Assembly: GCA_029433525.1 (NCBI GenBank)
Contig: JAQTIF010000001.1
Span: 1,364,001-1,428,000, forward strand
Length of the DNA stretch: 64,000 bases
Direction of reading: 5' to 3'
DNA from: Enterobacteriaceae bacterium ESL0689
GTDB lineage: Bacteria; Pseudomonadota; Gammaproteobacteria; Enterobacterales; Enterobacteriaceae
The notes under the pieces are model-generated. The model was given only the letters and a program-made list of their open reading frames with translations. It was not told the DNA's origin and did not search any database. Of the stretch, positions 49,250 to 59,089 are shown piece by piece (the first letter of the stretch is position 1; every line of letters starts with the position of its first letter). Made by a program: the position numbers and the translations under genes.

Positions 49250-49615
49250 ATGAATAATGTCATTAACTGGTTTGAAATTCCGGTAGCCGATTTGGATCGG
49301 GCGATAAAATTTTATCAACATGTATTGCAGATAACGCTACAACGAGGTGAGCTCAATGAGTCTGATATGGCCATCTTTCCTTATCAATCACCGGCAACCG
49401 GCGGGGCACTGGCGAAAATTAAAGGGATAAAACCCGGTGATCAGGGGATTATTATTTATCTGCATACCGATGATCTGAATGCCGCGCTTGAGCGGGTTGA
49501 CGAGGCGGGTAGCCGCTGTCTCTGGCCCGTGCATGAACTGGAAGAGGATATCGGTAAAATCGCGTTGATTATCGATAGCGAAGGTAATCATATTGGCCTG
49601 CATCAGCCAAAATAA
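49250..49615 (+). CDS. VOC-family (glyoxalase/bleomycin-resistance fold) protein
   Basis: The protein has 121 residues. MNNVINWFEIPVADLDRAIK followed by FYQHVLQI is the classic first beta-alpha unit of the vicinal-oxygen-chelate fold; GALAKIKGIKPGDQGIIIYL, DLNAALERVDEAGSRCLWPV and DSEGNHIGLHQP complete it. Metal ligands of glyoxalase I are not obvious, so the reaction is unknown. It is followed within 16 bases by a WYL-type regulator gene and is likely in one unit with it. E. coli has tsx in this interval. Confidence 0.85.
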   Translation: MNNVINWFEIPVADLDRAIKFYQHVLQITLQRGELNESDMAIFPYQSPATGGALAKIKGIKPGDQGIIIYLHTDDLNAALERVDEAGSRCLWPVHELEEDIGKIALIIDSEGNHIGLHQPK

Positions 49616-49630
49616 GGGAATCACTCTGTT

Positions 49631-50321
49631 ATGAGCCGCCGTGCTGATCGTCTTTTCCAGATTGTTCAGATCCTGCGTGGAAGAAGGCTGACTGACAACG
49701 GCGGCCTTATTAGCACAACGCCTCGCCGTATCAGAACGCACGATTTACCGTGATATTCGTGATCTGTCACTGTCGGGTGTGCCGATCGAAGGGGAGGCGG
49801 GCAGTGGTTATCGCCTGCTGGCCGGTTATCATTTACCCCCGTTGATGCTGACAACCGCTGAATCTGAAGTACTGGTGGTGGCGATTCGTCTGTTACACAC
49901 CTGGGGCGGGGCATCCTTGTCTCAGGTACTGGAGTCGGCGCAGGAAAAAATACTGGCGATTTTACCGGAACACAGTCGGCGTAAGGCAGAACAGTCCCAA
50001 TTGTTTGCCCCGGATATGGGGACACAGGGCTATTGCAAAGATCAGTTTGATTTAGTTCATCGGGCGATAGCTGGCCGTCAGGTTCTGGCGTTGCACTATC
50101 GTGATGAAAATGGCCACTGTTCGCAACGTCAGGTATTACCTTTGGGACTTTTCTTCTGGGGAGAGCGCTGGTTGCTGGTGAGCTGGTGTGAGTTGCGGAT
50201 GGATTATCGCTGCTTTCGTCTTGATCGCTGTCTGGAGATCGCCATAGTCGAACGGCATTTCAATGAGCAGGCGGATCGTTCGTTAAGTGATTTTCTGCGT
50301 AAAGTGAAACGCGAGGCATAG
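49631..50321 (+). pseudogene. YafY-like HTH/WYL transcriptional regulator (frameshifted)
   Basis: Reading from ATG at 49631 gives MSRRADRLFQIVQILRGRRL, the start of a DeoR-type helix-turn-helix. A four-base tandem duplication, CTGACTGA near 49689-49696, then shifts the frame. Removing four bases restores TTAALLAQRLAVSERTIYRD and IRDLSLSGVPIEGEAGSGYR and runs into the long open part with the WYL domain (VLALHYRDENG, GLFFWGERWLLVSWCELR, DYRCFRLDRC) to 50321. The repaired protein has 228 residues, the usual YafY/YobV size. Translation from an internal start at 49779 would lack the DNA-binding domain. Confidence 0.78.
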
Positions 50322-50344
50322 TCAGCATCGTGTTCTCAACAATA

Positions 50345-50490
50345 AGAGCCTATCCCATTAGGATATTTTACTTGCCATTTTGGCCCTGGGCAGTGCCCGA
50401 AATCCTCACGTACTCCGTGTACGCTGCGGTTTCTCCGCGCTGTCCGTGTCCAGACTGGCTGCGCCAATAACGCCTGGTGGGATAGGCTCT
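50345..50490 (+). repeat. Dispersed inverted-repeat element, copy G (best preserved)
   Basis: 146 bp. Terminal inverted repeats AGAGCCTATCCCATTAGG on the left and CCTGGTGGGATAGGCTCT on the right pair at 16 of 18 positions. The core reads GGCCCTGGGCAGTGCCCGAA, then a CTCACGTACTCCGTGTACGC block, then GTTTCTCCGCGCTGTCCGTG. No open frame inside. It lies 24 bases after the regulator gene. Confidence 0.75.
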
Positions 50491-50588
50491 AAGAGTCTGT
50501 GACATTCATTGACAAATACCAGAAGAGAGATACATTATATAATAGTTCTACCATCCTTAATGAGAGATAATGAAAATTATCGCTCATT

Positions 50589-50786
50589 ATGTTTTTATTT
50601 TTATATAGAGTGATATTATTTATGTTATTATTATCAGCATATAAATTAAGTCTTATTAATTTGATGACAGAACCCGGTGCTTATTATGACCTGGGTTATC
50701 AATATGACCTTGCGATATGTATTGTCGCATCCGCAGCATTATTATATTTCTTAATCTGGACGCTGTTTAATATACGGAAGAAATAA
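50589..50786 (+). CDS. Small hypothetical membrane protein, 65 residues
   Basis: Two hydrophobic segments (about 2-22 and 41-60) separated by a short polar loop, and a basic end, NIRKK. It begins MFLFLYRVILFMLLLSAYKL. A possible promoter, TTGACA (50509) with TACATT 16 bases on, lies about 55 bases upstream, but no clear ribosome site. No family is recognised. It may be a real small protein or a chance frame in AT-rich DNA. Confidence 0.35.
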   Translation: MFLFLYRVILFMLLLSAYKLSLINLMTEPGAYYDLGYQYDLAICIVASAALLYFLIWTLFNIRKK

Positions 50787-50896
50787 GTCGATTGTTTGTT
50801 ATTAATAAGTAATTGTAAATTAAAAAAAACATAAAATCAGTAAATTATGTAAATAAAATAGCACAATGATTAATTCCGCAGGAAAGAGTAAGAGCT

Positions 50897-52052
50897 TAAA
50901 TAACTTCGCAAAATAATAGATCACTTTGAGGGAACTCAGCCCGGATTTTGCGATCTGATCAATCGCCAGACATCACAAATCACAAACCGGACTGAGCGAT
51001 GCCGATCATAGCAGCTATTTCTCCTGAAGAACGACGTTTTATGCGTAAAGAAGCACAGCAGACTCGCGATAAAAACGATGCACGGCGGCTAATCGCTATG
51101 CTTATGTTGCATCAGGGAATGACTGTTACCGATGTCGCCCGGCTGCTCTGTGCCGCCCGTTCATCTGTGGGCCGCTGGATAAACGGGTTCACGTTATAGG
51201 GTACTGAAGGCCTCAGAAGCCTCAGACCCGGACGAGAGCAGCACTGGCCTGTTACCGATATCTTACGGGTTCTGCCATTGCTGATTCAGCGTACCCCGAA
51301 AGATTATGGCTGGTTACGTTCACGGTGGAGTACAGAATTGCTGGCCCGTATCATCAACCAGGTTTTTAATATAACGCTTCATCGTTCAACGCTGCACCGC
51401 TACCTGAAACAGGCGGGAATAGTCTGGAGAAGAGCAGCGCCCACGCTGAAAATCAGAGACCCGCATTATGATGAAAAACAGTCCGCTATAGAGCAGGCTC
51501 TGGCTCAGGATCAGGCAGAAAATCCGGTGTTTTATCAGGATGAAGTTGATATTGACCTGAACCCAAAAATCGGCGCTGACTGGATGCTCAGAGGACAACA
51601 GAAACGAGTTGCCACGCCGGGACAGAATCAGAAGCATTACCTGGCCGGGGCGCTGCATGCAGATACAGGAAAAGTTCATTACGTCAGTGGCAGCAATAAG
51701 AACTCTGATTTATTTATCCGTTTGCTGGAAACACTCCGCCGCACATACCGTCGGGCAAAGACCATCACGGTGATAGCAGATAACTACGTTATTCATAAAA
51801 GCCGGAAAGTGGAGCACTGGCTGGACGGGAATAAAAAATTCAGGGTGTTGTTCCTGCCGGTATATTTACCATGGCTGAATCCAGTAGAACGGTTGTGGCT
51901 GTCCTTACATGAAACGGTCACACGGAATCATTCGTGCCGGTACATGTGGCAGCTACTGAAACAGGTAAAGCAGTTTATGAAAGTTGCCTCCCCATTTCCC
52001 GGTAGCTGCCTGGGGCTGGCGAAAGTGGAGCGTTAATATGAGAAGTTATTTA
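50897..52052 (+). mobile_element. IS630-family insertion sequence
   Basis: About 1156 bp, normal for IS630. Ends begin TAAATAACTTC on both sides in inverted orientation (left 50897-50907, right 52042-52052), and extend as a looser inverted repeat CGCAAAATA / CTCATATTA. Terminal TA fits the TA target preference of this family. It carries one transposase gene, interrupted by a stop. It lies between the regulator pseudogene and nrdR, where yajI and tsx are found in E. coli. Confidence 0.8.
50999..52036 (+). pseudogene. IS630 transposase, interrupted by an amber codon
   Basis: Starts MPIIAAISPEERRFMRKEAQ with the N-terminal helix-turn-helix VTDVARLLCAARSSVGRWIN. The frame meets TAG at 51197-51199 after FTL and goes on without any shift: GTEGLRSLRPGREQHWPVTD, then the DDE domain with FYQDEVDIDLNPKIGADWML, VIADNYVIHKSRKVEHWL and LPWLNPVERLWLSLHE. 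Catalytic Asp, Asp and Glu are visible. Total length would be 345 residues. Only the first nonsense codon prevents a full protein, so the copy is probably inactive. Confidence 0.85.
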
Positions 52053-52226
52053 GCCATTAAAATTGATTGTTTTCATTCAATACTATTAGCGCCTGCCTCC
52101 CTGTTGCTGATCGCCTGCTACACCAGTCGATCAGCCGTCGCATCCCGATCATCAAAGTGCTTTCTTTGTCGTTACGCCACTTCGCGGTAAACTATAATCC
52201 GGTTTCACTCTTTGTCAGGATGCGCT

Positions 52227-52676
52227 ATGTATTGCCCTTTCTGTTCCGCTGTCGATACCAAAGTGATTGACTCTCGTCTGGTGAGTGAGGGATCTTCTGT
52301 GCGCCGTCGGCGGCAGTGTCTGGTTTGTCATGAACGTTTTACGACGTTTGAAGTGGCAGAACTGATCATGCCACGTATCGTCAAGAGCAATGATGTGCGG
52401 GAACCCTTCAATGAAGATAAGTTGCGTGGCGGCATGCTGAAAGCACTGGAAAAACGTCCGGTCAGTGCTGATGATGTAGAAATGGCCATTAGTCATATCC
52501 AGACCTATTTACGCGGTACCGGGGAGCGTGAAGTTGCCAGCAAAATGGTGGGGAACCTGGTGATGGAACAGCTGAAAAAGCTCGATAAGGTCGCTTATAT
52601 TCGCTTTGCTTCCGTGTATCGTAGTTTTGAAGATATTAAAGAATTTGGCGAAGAGATCGCCCGTTTGCAGGATTAA
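52227..52676 (+). CDS. nrdR: Transcriptional repressor NrdR
   Basis: The protein has 149 residues from [13 protein letters not shown], the E. coli length; an in-frame ATG five codons earlier is not needed. The N-terminal zinc ribbon has CPFC and CLVC; the ATP-cone domain begins at about residue 49 with [20 protein letters not shown]. NrdR senses ATP/dATP and represses ribonucleotide reductase genes. It is three bases ahead of ribD, as in E. coli. Confidence 0.96.
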   Translation: MYCPFCSAVDTKVIDSRLVSEGSSVRRRRQCLVCHERFTTFEVAELIMPRIVKSNDVREPFNEDKLRGGMLKALEKRPVSADDVEMAISHIQTYLRGTGEREVASKMVGNLVMEQLKKLDKVAYIRFASVYRSFEDIKEFGEEIARLQD

Positions 52677-52679
52677 ATC

Positions 52680-53795
52680 ATGCATGACGAAATCTATATG
52701 GCGCGAGCGCTCAAACTGGCGGCTCGTGGTCGTTTTACTACCCATCCTAATCCTAACGTCGGCTGTGTGATCGTCAAAGATAACGAAATTGTCGGTGAAG
52801 GTTTTCATTATCGCGCTGGTGAGGATCATGCTGAAGTACATGCATTACGCATGGCGGGTGAAAAGGCAAAAGGCGCTACCGCCTACGTCACCCTGGAGCC
52901 CTGCAGCCATTATGGTCGTACTCCGCCCTGTTGCGAAGCGCTGATCGCCGCGGGCATTACCCGCGTGGTAGCGGCGATGCAGGATCCGAATCCACAAGTC
53001 GCCGGACGCGGGCTCTATCGTTTGCAACAAGCGGGTGTCGCGGTCAGTCATGGTCTGATGATGGCCGAAGTGGAAGCGCTGAATAAGGGCTTTCTGAAGC
53101 GTATGCGCACAGGCTTTCCTTATCTGCAGCTGAAAATGGCGATGTCGCTCGATGGCCGTACCGCGATGGCCAGCGGTGAAAGTCAGTGGATTACCGCAGT
53201 CGCGGCACGCCATGATGTCCAGCGCCTGAGGGCGCAAAGTCATGCCATTCTGACCAGTAGCGCGACCGTGCTGGCCGATGATCCGGCATTGACCGTTCGC
53301 TGGCAGGCGCTGGGGACAGAGATACAGGCGCACTATCCGCAACAAAATGTGCGCCAGCCATGGCGTATCGTGATCGACAGTCACAATCGTGTGACGCCCC
53401 AGCATCGCATTGTGCATCAGCCTGGCAACACACTATTTGTCCGTAAAGATCCTGATTTACGACAATGGCCGCAAAATGTCGAAACACTTTTTCTGGCGGA
53501 ACATAACGGTCATCTCGATCTGTTGTCATTAATGATCCAGCTGGGGAAACGCCAGATTAACAGCATCTGGGTAGAGGCAGGCCCGACGCTGGCAGGCGCC
53601 CTGTTACAGGCCGGGCTGGTCGATGAGCTGGTTCTCTATATTGCGCCTAAACTATTGGGCAGTGATGCGCGTGGTTTGTGTCTCTTACCGGGACTTGAGC
53701 GGCTGGCGGATGCGCCACAATTTGAATTCAGCGAGATACGTCAGGTCGGGTCGGATCTTTGCCTGCATTTAACCCCGTCTGACGGCCTGGGTTGA
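52680..53795 (+). CDS. ribD: Riboflavin biosynthesis deaminase/reductase RibD
   Basis: The protein has 371 residues. The N-terminal deaminase domain carries the zinc site HAEVHALRMAG and PCSHYGRTPPCCEALI; the C-terminal reductase domain, from about 150, carries LKMAMSLDGRTAMASGESQW and WVEAGPTLAGALLQAGLVDEL. It performs the second and third steps from GTP to riboflavin. ribH follows after 74 bases, which include a short GC-rich hairpin CCCCC/GGGGG. Confidence 0.96.
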   Translation: MHDEIYMARALKLAARGRFTTHPNPNVGCVIVKDNEIVGEGFHYRAGEDHAEVHALRMAGEKAKGATAYVTLEPCSHYGRTPPCCEALIAAGITRVVAAMQDPNPQVAGRGLYRLQQAGVAVSHGLMMAEVEALNKGFLKRMRTGFPYLQLKMAMSLDGRTAMASGESQWITAVAARHDVQRLRAQSHAILTSSATVLADDPALTVRWQALGTEIQAHYPQQNVRQPWRIVIDSHNRVTPQHRIVHQPGNTLFVRKDPDLRQWPQNVETLFLAEHNGHLDLLSLMIQLGKRQINSIWVEAGPTLAGALLQAGLVDELVLYIAPKLLGSDARGLCLLPGLERLADAPQFEFSEIRQVGSDLCLHLTPSDGLG

Positions 53796-53869
53796 AAGAG
53801 CAGCAGAGCCCCAATTATTATGATAGAATCCGCCCCCCTTATCGGGGGCCCTGAATCGAAAGGAAGTGT

Positions 53870-54340
53870 ATGAAGATTATTGAAGCTAATGTGGCGACTC
53901 CGGATGCGCGTATCGCGATTACCATTGCGCGTTTTAACGCTTTTATCAATGACAGTCTGCTGGAAGGCGCTGTTGATGCGTTAAAGCGGATTGGCCAGGT
54001 AAAGGATGAGAATATTACGGTGGTGTGGGTTCCTGGTGCCTATGAGCTGCCACTGGCCGCTGGCGCACTGGCGAAAACTGGTCGATATGACGCTATTGTT
54101 GCCCTCGGAACGGTGATCCGTGGTGGCACGGCTCACTTTGAGTATGTCGCGGGGGGAGCCAGTAGCGGGCTGGCGCAAATTGCTCAGCAGAGCGAGATCC
54201 CGGTTGCTTTTGGTGTATTGACCACCGAAAGCATTGAACAGGCCATCGAACGCGCCGGGACGAAAGCCGGTAATAAAGGGGCCGAAGCGGCCTTAACCGC
54301 GCTGGAAATGATTAACGTATTAACAGCTATCAAGGCTTAA
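53870..54340 (+). CDS. ribH: 6,7-dimethyl-8-ribityllumazine synthase (RibH, E. coli RibE)
   Basis: The protein has 156 residues as in E. coli. It joins ribulose-derived butanone phosphate with the RibD product to give lumazine; 60 subunits form a shell. [20 protein letters not shown] begins the fold; [20 protein letters not shown]-like residues, [40 protein letters not shown] and [20 protein letters not shown] are conserved. It is followed by nusB after 21 bases, the usual ribH-nusB order. Confidence 0.96.
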   Translation: MKIIEANVATPDARIAITIARFNAFINDSLLEGAVDALKRIGQVKDENITVVWVPGAYELPLAAGALAKTGRYDAIVALGTVIRGGTAHFEYVAGGASSGLAQIAQQSEIPVAFGVLTTESIEQAIERAGTKAGNKGAEAALTALEMINVLTAIKA

Positions 54341-54361
54341 TTTTTTTGTAAGGGGAATTTC

Positions 54362-54781
54362 GTGAAACCTGCTGCTCGTCGTCGCGCTCGTGAATGCGCT
54401 GTCCAGGCGCTTTACTCCTGGCAGTTATCCAGCAACGATATCGCTGATATCGAATCTCAGTTCCTGGCGGAACAGGATATGAAAGATGTCGATGTGCAAT
54501 ATTTCCGCGAGCTGCTGGCCGGTGTGGTCATGAACAGTGCTCATCTTGATGATTTGATGAAGCCCTATCTGTCGCGCCAGCTTGATGGGCTGGGGCCGGT
54601 GGAGAAAGCAATACTGCGCGTGGCGTTGTTCGAACTGGAAAAACGTAGCGATGTTCCCTATAAAGTGGCGATCAACGAAGCGATTGAGCTGGCAAAAACT
54701 TTTGCCGCTGAAGAGAGCCATAAATTTGTCAACGGTGTCCTCGATAAAGCGGCTCCCGTTATTCGCCCGCATAAAAAATAG
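54362..54781 (+). CDS. nusB: Transcription antitermination factor NusB
   Basis: The protein has 139 residues, the E. coli length, with a GTG start ([20 protein letters not shown]). All-helical protein that binds boxA RNA with NusE (S10) in rRNA antitermination. [20 protein letters not shown] and [20 protein letters not shown] are the family signature; [13 protein letters not shown] ends it. A hairpin follows before thiL. Confidence 0.96.
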   Translation: MKPAARRRARECAVQALYSWQLSSNDIADIESQFLAEQDMKDVDVQYFRELLAGVVMNSAHLDDLMKPYLSRQLDGLGPVEKAILRVALFELEKRSDVPYKVAINEAIELAKTFAAEESHKFVNGVLDKAAPVIRPHKK

Positions 54782-54793
54782 ATAGCAAAGCGG

Positions 54794-54819
54794 TTTTGCG
54801 CAGCCGCGACTGCGCAAAA
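54794..54819 (+). terminator. Hairpin between nusB and thiL
   Basis: TTTTGCGCAG and CTGCGCAAAA form a perfect 10-bp stem around six bases; a weak TCTT follows. It could lower read-through to thiL. Confidence 0.5.
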
Positions 54820-54853
54820 TCTTACCTTCCTCTCTTTTGCTAAGGCAAACGCT

Positions 54854-55837
54854 ATGTCATGCGGCGAATTTTCCCTGATTGCCCGTTATTTTGATCGTGT
54901 CAAAAACCGACGCCCTGATGTCGAAACCGGTATTGGCGATGATTGCGCTCTCCTCAATATCGCGGAGCGAAAAACGCTGGCTATCAGCACCGATACCCTG
55001 GTCGAGGGTCATCATTTTTTACCGGATATCGATCCTGCGGATCTGGCCTGTAAAGCGCTGGCGGTGAATCTTAGCGACCTTGCCGCAATGGGCGCTGAAC
55101 CGGCATGGCTGACACTGGCATTGACATTGCCACAAGTGGATGAAGCCTGGCTGGCGGCATTCAGCGATAGTCTGTTTTCTCAGCTTGATTATTATGACAT
55201 GCAGCTGATTGGCGGTGATACCACCCGTGGCCCGCTGGCGATGACGCTGGGGGTCCATGGCTTTGTACCACAAGGACGAGCGCTAAAACGCAGCGGTGCG
55301 AAATCGGGAGACTGGATTTATGTCACCGGTACACCGGGCGATAGCGCCGCAGGACTGGCGATTTTACAAAACAGATTAGTGGTGAATCAGCCAGAGGATG
55401 CCCGCTATTTGTTGCAGCGTCATCTGCGTCCTGAGCCGCGGGTGCTGCAAGGCCAGGCGTTGCGTGATCTGGCCAGTGCCGCGATTGATATTTCTGATGG
55501 TTTGCTGGCGGATCTGCGCCATATCCTGGATGCCAGTGGTTGCGGTGCGCGGATCAATCTTGACGCGCTGCCGCTATCGACCGCGCTGCGCCATCATGTG
55601 CCAGCACAACAGGCACTGCACTGGGCATTATCGGGGGGTGAAGATTACGAGCTGTGCTTTACGGTTGCGGAACTCAACCGTGGCGCGCTGGATGTGGCGA
55701 TGGCGCATTCGGGCATCAGCTTTACCTGTATCGGACAGGTCAGCCCTGAAGCAGGAAAGGTACTGCTGTTACAGGCAGGCAAGCCGGTTGATCTCGATTT
55801 TCCGGGCTATGATCATTTTGCGCTACGCGGGGAATAA
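54854..55837 (+). CDS. thiL: Thiamine-monophosphate kinase
   Basis: The protein has 327 residues. It makes thiamine diphosphate from the monophosphate with ATP in the cytoplasm. [10 protein letters not shown] starts; [33 protein letters not shown] and GGDTTRG are the metal and ATP sites of this PurM-like family; [16 protein letters not shown] and [11 protein letters not shown] follow. In E. coli pgpA overlaps the end of thiL; here only 18 bases separate thiL from the convergent dxs, so pgpA and yajO are missing. Confidence 0.96.
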   Translation: MSCGEFSLIARYFDRVKNRRPDVETGIGDDCALLNIAERKTLAISTDTLVEGHHFLPDIDPADLACKALAVNLSDLAAMGAEPAWLTLALTLPQVDEAWLAAFSDSLFSQLDYYDMQLIGGDTTRGPLAMTLGVHGFVPQGRALKRSGAKSGDWIYVTGTPGDSAAGLAILQNRLVVNQPEDARYLLQRHLRPEPRVLQGQALRDLASAAIDISDGLLADLRHILDASGCGARINLDALPLSTALRHHVPAQQALHWALSGGEDYELCFTVAELNRGALDVAMAHSGISFTCIGQVSPEAGKVLLLQAGKPVDLDFPGYDHFALRGE

Positions 55838-55855
55838 TCGCTTTCCCCGCGCGTT

Positions 55856-57733
55856 TCATGTCGCGGGAGAAAGAGAAAGCCAGGCGTCGATTCGGGCTTC
55901 GATCCCGGCCGCATCCAGCTCCAGATCAGCCCGTATCTCTTGCTGAGTACCTTGTGGAATAAAGAAATCCGGCAGACCAATATTCAGTACCGGCACACCA
56001 CAGCGATGAGCCATGATCAGTTCATTAACACCACTGCCTGCGCCACCCATAATGGCGTTTTCTTCCAGGGTGATCAGCATCTCGTGTTCATCGGCTAACT
56101 GTAAAATCAACGCATTATCCAGCGGTTTGACAAAACGCATATCGACCAGCGTGGCATCGCGTTTTTCGGCGACCTGGAGCGCCTCGGGCAGCAGGGTGCC
56201 GAAATTGAGAATGGCCATTTTTTTGCCGCGTCGTTTCACCACCCCTTTGCCGATCGGCAGGCAGGTGAGTGGCTCTCGCTGCGCCCCTGTGCCTGTTCCG
56301 CGCGGATAACGTACCGCAGTGGGGCCTTGCTGATAGTGATAACCGGTATGCAGCATCTGTCGGCATTCGTTTTCATCGCTGGGGGTCATAATGACGATAT
56401 CGGGAATGCAACGCAAAAAAGAGAGATCGAAAGCGCCCTGGTGCGTCTGACCATCGGCACCGACGATACCCGCGCGGTCAATGGCGAATAAGACAGGCAG
56501 CTTCTGGATCGCGACATCGTGAATGATCTGATCATAGGCGCGTTGCAGGAAAGTGGAGTAAATCGCTACCACCGGCTTATAACCACCAATCGCCAGTCCT
56601 GCGGCAAAGGTAACCGCATGTTGTTCAGCGATGGCGACATCGAAATAGCGATCAGGGTATTTTTTTGAAAACGCCACCATCCCAGAGCCTTCGCGCATAG
56701 CAGGGGTGATCGCCATCAGTTTATTATCGCTGGCGGCGGTTTCACACAACCAGTCGCCAAAAATCTGTGAGTAAGTCGGGATTTCGCTGTTATTTTGCGG
56801 CAGAACGCCACGGGTATAGTCGAATTTGGGTACGGCATGAAAAGTGATCGGATCTTTTTCTGCCGGTTCATAGCCACGACCCTTTTTGGTCATAATATGC
56901 AGAAATTGCGGCCCGCTCAGATCACGCATGTTTTTTAGTGTATGGATCAAGCCGATGACATCATGGCCATCTACCGGGCCGATATAGTTAAAACCCAGCT
57001 CTTCAAACAGCGTGCCGGGCACCACCATGCCTTTGAGATGTTCTTCAGTGCGTTTGAGCAGCTCTTTGATCGGCGGTACGCCGGAGAAGACTTTTTTTCC
57101 GCCTTCGCGCAAGGTGGAATACAGCTTACCAGACAGCAGTTGTGCCAGATGATTATTCAGCGCACCGACATTTTCCGAAATTGACATTTCGTTGTCATTG
57201 AGGATCACCAGCAGGTCGGGCCTGATATCGCCAGCATGATTCATCGCCTCAAAAGCCATACCACCGGTAATGGCACCATCACCGATAACACAGGCAGTAC
57301 GGCGCTGTTTCCCCTCTCTGGCAGCGGCGATCGCCATGCCAATCCCGGCCGATATGGAGGTCGAGGAGTGGCCGACGCTCAGAACATCGTATTCACTCTC
57401 CTCACGCCACGGAAAAGGATGCAATCCCCCTTTCTGACGGATAGTACCGATGTTATCGCGGCGTCCGGTAAGGATTTTATGCGGATAAGCCTGATGACCG
57501 ACATCCCAGATGACGTGATCAAAGGGGGTGTGATAAACATAATGCAGCGCCACGGTTAACTCAACCGTACCGAGCCCGGAGGCAAAATGGCCACTGGAAC
57601 GACTGACACTATCCAGCAGGTAACGGCGTAGTTCGTCGCACAGTTTCACCAGGCTGTCTTTTGGCAATAAGCGTAATGCCATCGGGGAATCGATCTGTGC
57701 CAGTAGAGGGTATTTGACAATATCAAAACTCAT
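55856..57733 (-). CDS. dxs: 1-deoxy-D-xylulose-5-phosphate synthase
   Basis: The protein has 625 residues. First enzyme of the MEP isoprenoid pathway: pyruvate and glyceraldehyde 3-phosphate to DXP using thiamine diphosphate. [32 protein letters not shown] and the ThDP motif [18 protein letters not shown] lie in the N-terminal part; [18 protein letters not shown] holds the catalytic Glu; [15 protein letters not shown] is near the end. It is last in the xseB-ispA-dxs unit. Its need for thiamine diphosphate links it loosely with convergent thiL. Confidence 0.97.
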   Translation of the reverse strand: MSFDIVKYPLLAQIDSPMALRLLPKDSLVKLCDELRRYLLDSVSRSSGHFASGLGTVELTVALHYVYHTPFDHVIWDVGHQAYPHKILTGRRDNIGTIRQKGGLHPFPWREESEYDVLSVGHSSTSISAGIGMAIAAAREGKQRRTACVIGDGAITGGMAFEAMNHAGDIRPDLLVILNDNEMSISENVGALNNHLAQLLSGKLYSTLREGGKKVFSGVPPIKELLKRTEEHLKGMVVPGTLFEELGFNYIGPVDGHDVIGLIHTLKNMRDLSGPQFLHIMTKKGRGYEPAEKDPITFHAVPKFDYTRGVLPQNNSEIPTYSQIFGDWLCETAASDNKLMAITPAMREGSGMVAFSKKYPDRYFDVAIAEQHAVTFAAGLAIGGYKPVVAIYSTFLQRAYDQIIHDVAIQKLPVLFAIDRAGIVGADGQTHQGAFDLSFLRCIPDIVIMTPSDENECRQMLHTGYHYQQGPTAVRYPRGTGTGAQREPLTCLPIGKGVVKRRGKKMAILNFGTLLPEALQVAEKRDATLVDMRFVKPLDNALILQLADEHEMLITLEENAIMGGAGSGVNELIMAHRCGVPVLNIGLPDFFIPQGTQQEIRADLELDAAGIEARIDAWLSLSPAT

Positions 57734-57749
57734 CAGAAACTCTTATCGT

Positions 57750-58649
57750 TTATTTATTACGTTCAATGACGTAATGGGCGAGCGCTTCCAGTGCTGTGGT
57801 ATCCAGCGACTGTGCGCTCAGTTGAGCAAGCGACCGACGAGCGTCTCGTATCAGATCATGCGCTTTTTGCCGGGCTGATTCCAGCCCCAGTAGTGCCGGG
57901 TAAGTGCTTTTGCCTAACTGCTGATCGGCACCCTGACGTTTGCCAAGGATAGCCGTATCACCGGTCACATCCAGAATATCATCCTGGACCTGGAATGCGA
58001 TGCCGATATTTTGGGCGAAGTTATCCAGTGTCGGGATCGCGTTACGCCCCCGATCACCGGCACAAAGGGCGGCCATACGTACTGCCGCGCCAATCAGGTC
58101 GGCGGTTTTATGGCGATGAATGCGCTCCAGCGCCTGCAGGTTAACCTGTTGACCTTCTGCCACCAGATCCAGCGCTTGTCCACCACACATGCCACGAACC
58201 CCACTGGCTCTGGCCAGTTCAGCGATCATCGCCAGTCGGGCGCTGTCAGGTACACCGGGCATGGGGGTGTCGCTAAGGATAGAAAATGCCAGTGTTTGTA
58301 GCGCATCCCCGGCGAGAATCGCATTCGCTTCACCAAATTTAATATGACAGGTCGCGACACCACGCCGGAGATCGTCGTTATCCATGGCCGGTAGATCATC
58401 ATGGATCAGAGAGTAGGCATGTATGCATTCGATAGCCGCCGCTGGCGCATCCAGTGTGGCACAGGGAATATCAAACATCTCACCGGTGGCATAAACGAGA
58501 AACGGGCGCAGACGTTTCCCCCCCGACAGGACGCCATATTGCATCGCGGCGACCAGCGGCATCTGCTGAAAAGGGAGATCAGCAAAGAAATGTTGTAGCG
58601 CATTGTTGGTGCGTTCAGCATAGACCTGTAATTGTTGTGATAAATCCAT
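57750..58649 (-). CDS. ispA: Farnesyl diphosphate synthase (geranyltranstransferase)
   Basis: The protein has 299 residues as in E. coli. Joins isopentenyl and dimethylallyl diphosphates stepwise to farnesyl diphosphate. VLSGGKRLRPFLVYATGEM, the first Asp-rich motif LIHDDLPAMDNDDLRRG, HIKFGEANAILAGDAL and the second Asp-rich motif FQVQDDILDVTGD are intact. It abuts xseB and precedes dxs by 16 bases. Confidence 0.96.
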   Translation of the reverse strand: MDLSQQLQVYAERTNNALQHFFADLPFQQMPLVAAMQYGVLSGGKRLRPFLVYATGEMFDIPCATLDAPAAAIECIHAYSLIHDDLPAMDNDDLRRGVATCHIKFGEANAILAGDALQTLAFSILSDTPMPGVPDSARLAMIAELARASGVRGMCGGQALDLVAEGQQVNLQALERIHRHKTADLIGAAVRMAALCAGDRGRNAIPTLDNFAQNIGIAFQVQDDILDVTGDTAILGKRQGADQQLGKSTYPALLGLESARQKAHDLIRDARRSLAQLSAQSLDTTALEALAHYVIERNK

Positions 58650-58892
58650 TTATTCACTATCCGGCATAAAGGGGGTTAATGCGCCTTCTTCGCTTTCAGT
58701 CAGTAAGATCTGTACCCGCTGTTCAGCCTGCTGCAGTTTGGCCTGCCCCTGACGGGCGAGTTGTACGCCACGCTCAAATTCGCTGAGCGCCTCTTCTAAT
58801 GGCAGTGTGCCGCTTTCCAGACGACTGACGATCTGTTCCAGTTCGTCAAGGGCGGTTTCAAAGCTGACCGGGGACCCATTTTTCTTTGGCAT
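58650..58892 (-). CDS. xseB: Exodeoxyribonuclease VII small subunit
   Basis: The protein has 80 residues, the E. coli length. [20 protein letters not shown] followed by [20 protein letters not shown] is the XseB two-helix pattern. With XseA it degrades single-stranded DNA. First gene of the operon; its stop directly touches the ispA start. Confidence 0.95.
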   Translation of the reverse strand: MPKKNGSPVSFETALDELEQIVSRLESGTLPLEEALSEFERGVQLARQGQAKLQQAEQRVQILLTESEEGALTPFMPDSE

Positions 58893-59089
58893 AGTGAATA
58901 TCGACTCTTATTGTGGCAGTGATCAATATGGTATCGAAGTTAGGCCGTTAAGCAAATAACACGTAACACCAGGTGAAAATGATGCAATAGTGGTATACTC
59001 CGCGCCCTGGATGCAGGCATCTGAATGCACTGCTTGACAACTTTTTGCTGAAAGCCTTATCAGGCTTGTCTCAATGAACGATTGCCGCC

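Noticed and set aside
52845-53417. 190-codon frame opposite ribD
   Set aside because: Mirror of the RibD coding region; the product is rich in His, Arg and Cys with no recognisable domain.
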